Below, piece by piece: positions 1 to 64,000 of a stretch of DNA of 64,000 nucleotides. The notes beneath the pieces are model-generated. The model made no database searches and had not been told where the DNA came from. It saw nothing but the letters and a program-made list of their open reading frames with translations. A program made the position numbers and the translations under genes. The stretch is from NCBI GenBank assembly GCA_023634235.1, contig JAMKCF010000007.1, forward strand, positions 4,940,001-5,004,000, written 5' to 3'. This DNA comes from Pisaster brevispinus. Taxonomy: Eukaryota; Echinodermata; Asteroidea; Forcipulatida; Asteriidae. How positions within the stretch are numbered: the first letter of the stretch is position 1; the number at the start of each line of letters is the position of its first letter.

Positions 1-835
1 AGCATAACTTCTCCTGCTTGTCAGACTGTAAAAATACATGTACATGTAGTGTATTGGTTTTTGCTATTTTGTTTCTTTTGTAGCACCATGATCACGCACC
101 TTTTATTAGGTGGCTGTGTGTGCTTTATAAGTATTCATTATTATAACTATTATCTTCAAGCAAACTTGAATCTTCGATTGTGATTGGTCAATCCATAGCA
201 ACAAGAGTATGCTATTAACCTATATTGCGAGGCCCATACCAAACCTGGTTCTAACACGCTGTTCTAACTCTGCGTATTGCGCTATTTTAAGCTATGCTTC
301 AAGTTTCCTTGAGGATAAATTCGTTTTCACATGCGCAATTGTGGAATATGGAACAATATAGCCCCTCTGCAGCCCATATCTAACTCGACCTCCGGTCTGG
401 TTAAATATGGGATGCAGCCGCTATACTTCTCGGTATTCCACTCACTCTTGTGTGATAACTAACAATGCGTTCTTTGACCCTTGCAGTTTCACTTTCGGAC
501 TGTGTACTGGCAGGGCAGATGTAATACATTTGTTGGTTATGACACTATAGGTGACCTTCATGAAAGCTCCAAGTTGTGTCCAAAATAAATTTGTGGTAGT
601 CAACTTTAAATTTGTGCATCATGCCTTTACAGTCATTTTTCTAGAATATATATAGTTGCAAATGCCTGACATTACAGAGCACTGCAAGAGTCGAGGGCAG
701 AGTTCACCCTTTGTGGCTGGCCAAGTGCGAGTTCAAACAGTGAATGAGTCAAAACACTTCCGTCTGTAGTCCGGCCAGGCCAGTACGAGTTGTGTTACCA
801 GTCCAAGTAAATGTGTGAAGGATTATGGAGCATAC
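1..835. other. Intron 61 (partial), with an imperfect foldback element
   Basis: No exon is recognisable here; the next coding exon lies beyond position 1. Bases 340-447 form an imperfect inverted repeat: the left arm begins GTGGAATATGGAACAATATA and the right arm ends in CTCGGTATTCCAC, with GCAGCCCATAT and ATATGGGATGCAGC paired inside. This looks like a small MITE. The rest is AT-rich single-copy-looking sequence. Confidence 0.5.
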
Positions 836-63487
<62,652 letters not shown>

Positions 63488-63645
63488 CTGTGGAAACCAG
63501 TTAGTTAAGATCGGATTAATATTTATCACAATTGTTATCTGTTCAACACACACCTAAATAATAATCCTGTATAATAAAATAACTATTTTTAAGTATTTTT
63601 TTGTTACAAGTACATGTAGGTTGTACACAAACAAATAATAATGGT

Positions 63646-63860
63646 TTTGGGGTTGAACAAAGACAAATTGACTGGAGTGGGATTTGAACCAACGACCTCC
63701 GGTTTGACGTGCCTGCGTTCTACCAACTGAGCTATCTAGCCCTATGTTGGTGGTCTTCCTGTTTTGTCAATAACTTTGTTTGGGGGTGCCAGTCAGAAAC
63801 CAATCAACCGTTAACTGTCGTGTAGCAAGGGATCACACCCAAGTTTACGATACAACCCGG
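63646..63860 (-). mobile_element. tRNA-derived SINE, family E, with adjoining repeat
   Basis: 63646-63745 is the family E unit (minus strand GGGCTAGATAGCTCAGTTGG TAGAACGC, GTTGGTTCAAATCCCACTCC). 63763-63860 matches the fragment at 18860-18975. The rest of intron 0 (63488-64000) is AT-rich with no exon. Confidence 0.65.
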
Positions 63861-64000
63861 GAAGCGGCAGCCAGGGGATCACCCTAAGGGGATGCGACTT
63901 TTTTATTTCACATTAAAGTTATAAACCCTTGTGGCTTGTAACTTGATATAAAAATAATTCAAAAATACTCATTTTCCCGCAGAGGTTAAAATGTAAAAAT

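Overview
This window is animal nuclear DNA. It holds one very large, finely split gene on the minus strand and no second gene that I can support. About 11.0 kb of coding sequence lies in 61 exons (836-63487), separated by AT-rich introns mostly 0.3-1.4 kb long (one of 5.3 kb). The joined exons read about 3,669 codons without a stop, with matching phases at every junction. The product is an axonemal dynein heavy chain of the DNAH5/DNAH8 class (outer arm, gamma-type), the ATPase that drives ciliary and flagellar beating. About 450-480 N-terminal codons (right of 63487) and about 480 C-terminal codons (left of 836) lie outside the window. I number the exons w1-w61 in the direction of transcription, so w1 is at the right edge and w61 at the left.

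Layout from right to left, which is 5' to 3' of the gene: tail (DHC_N1-like) exons w1-w9 at 63487-55784; divergent hinge region w10-w12; linker (DHC_N2-like) w13-w21 at 47060-36839; AAA1 w22-w27; AAA2 w28-w31; AAA3 w32-w40; AAA4 w41-w45; stalk coiled coil and microtubule-binding domain w46-w50; AAA5 and strut w51-w56; AAA6 w57-w61. Walker A motifs are legible for AAA1 (GPAGTGKTE), AAA2 (GPSGAGKTK), AAA3 (GEQGTAKTV) and AAA4 (GVGGSGKQS).

The introns are packed with small mobile elements. There are at least three families of short inverted-repeat elements that share the end GGGCCCAATTTCAT, several other MITE-like families with clear terminal inverted repeats, tRNA-derived SINEs, three decayed non-LTR retrotransposon tails, and a 753-bp piggyBac-type element flanked by TTAA. 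There are also minisatellites, including 23 copies of a 33-bp unit in intron 28. Several elements are nested, which gives relative ages. The single-copy DNAH5/8-type gene, moderate introns and this repeat set suggest an invertebrate deuterostome, most likely an echinoderm (perhaps a sea star). That placement is inference from general knowledge and was not tested by a search.

The most unusual structures are: a tandem duplication of the 5' part of exon w57 that left two decayed pseudo-exons in the intron; the 33-bp minisatellite that seems to have grown from the inside of a MITE which was later split by a hAT-like element; the piggyBac-type deletion derivative with an open acidic reading frame; and a 235-bp near-perfect foldback element at 6692-6926. 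I found no CRISPR array, operon, rRNA gene or functional tRNA gene. I did not find evidence of a new multi-gene system.
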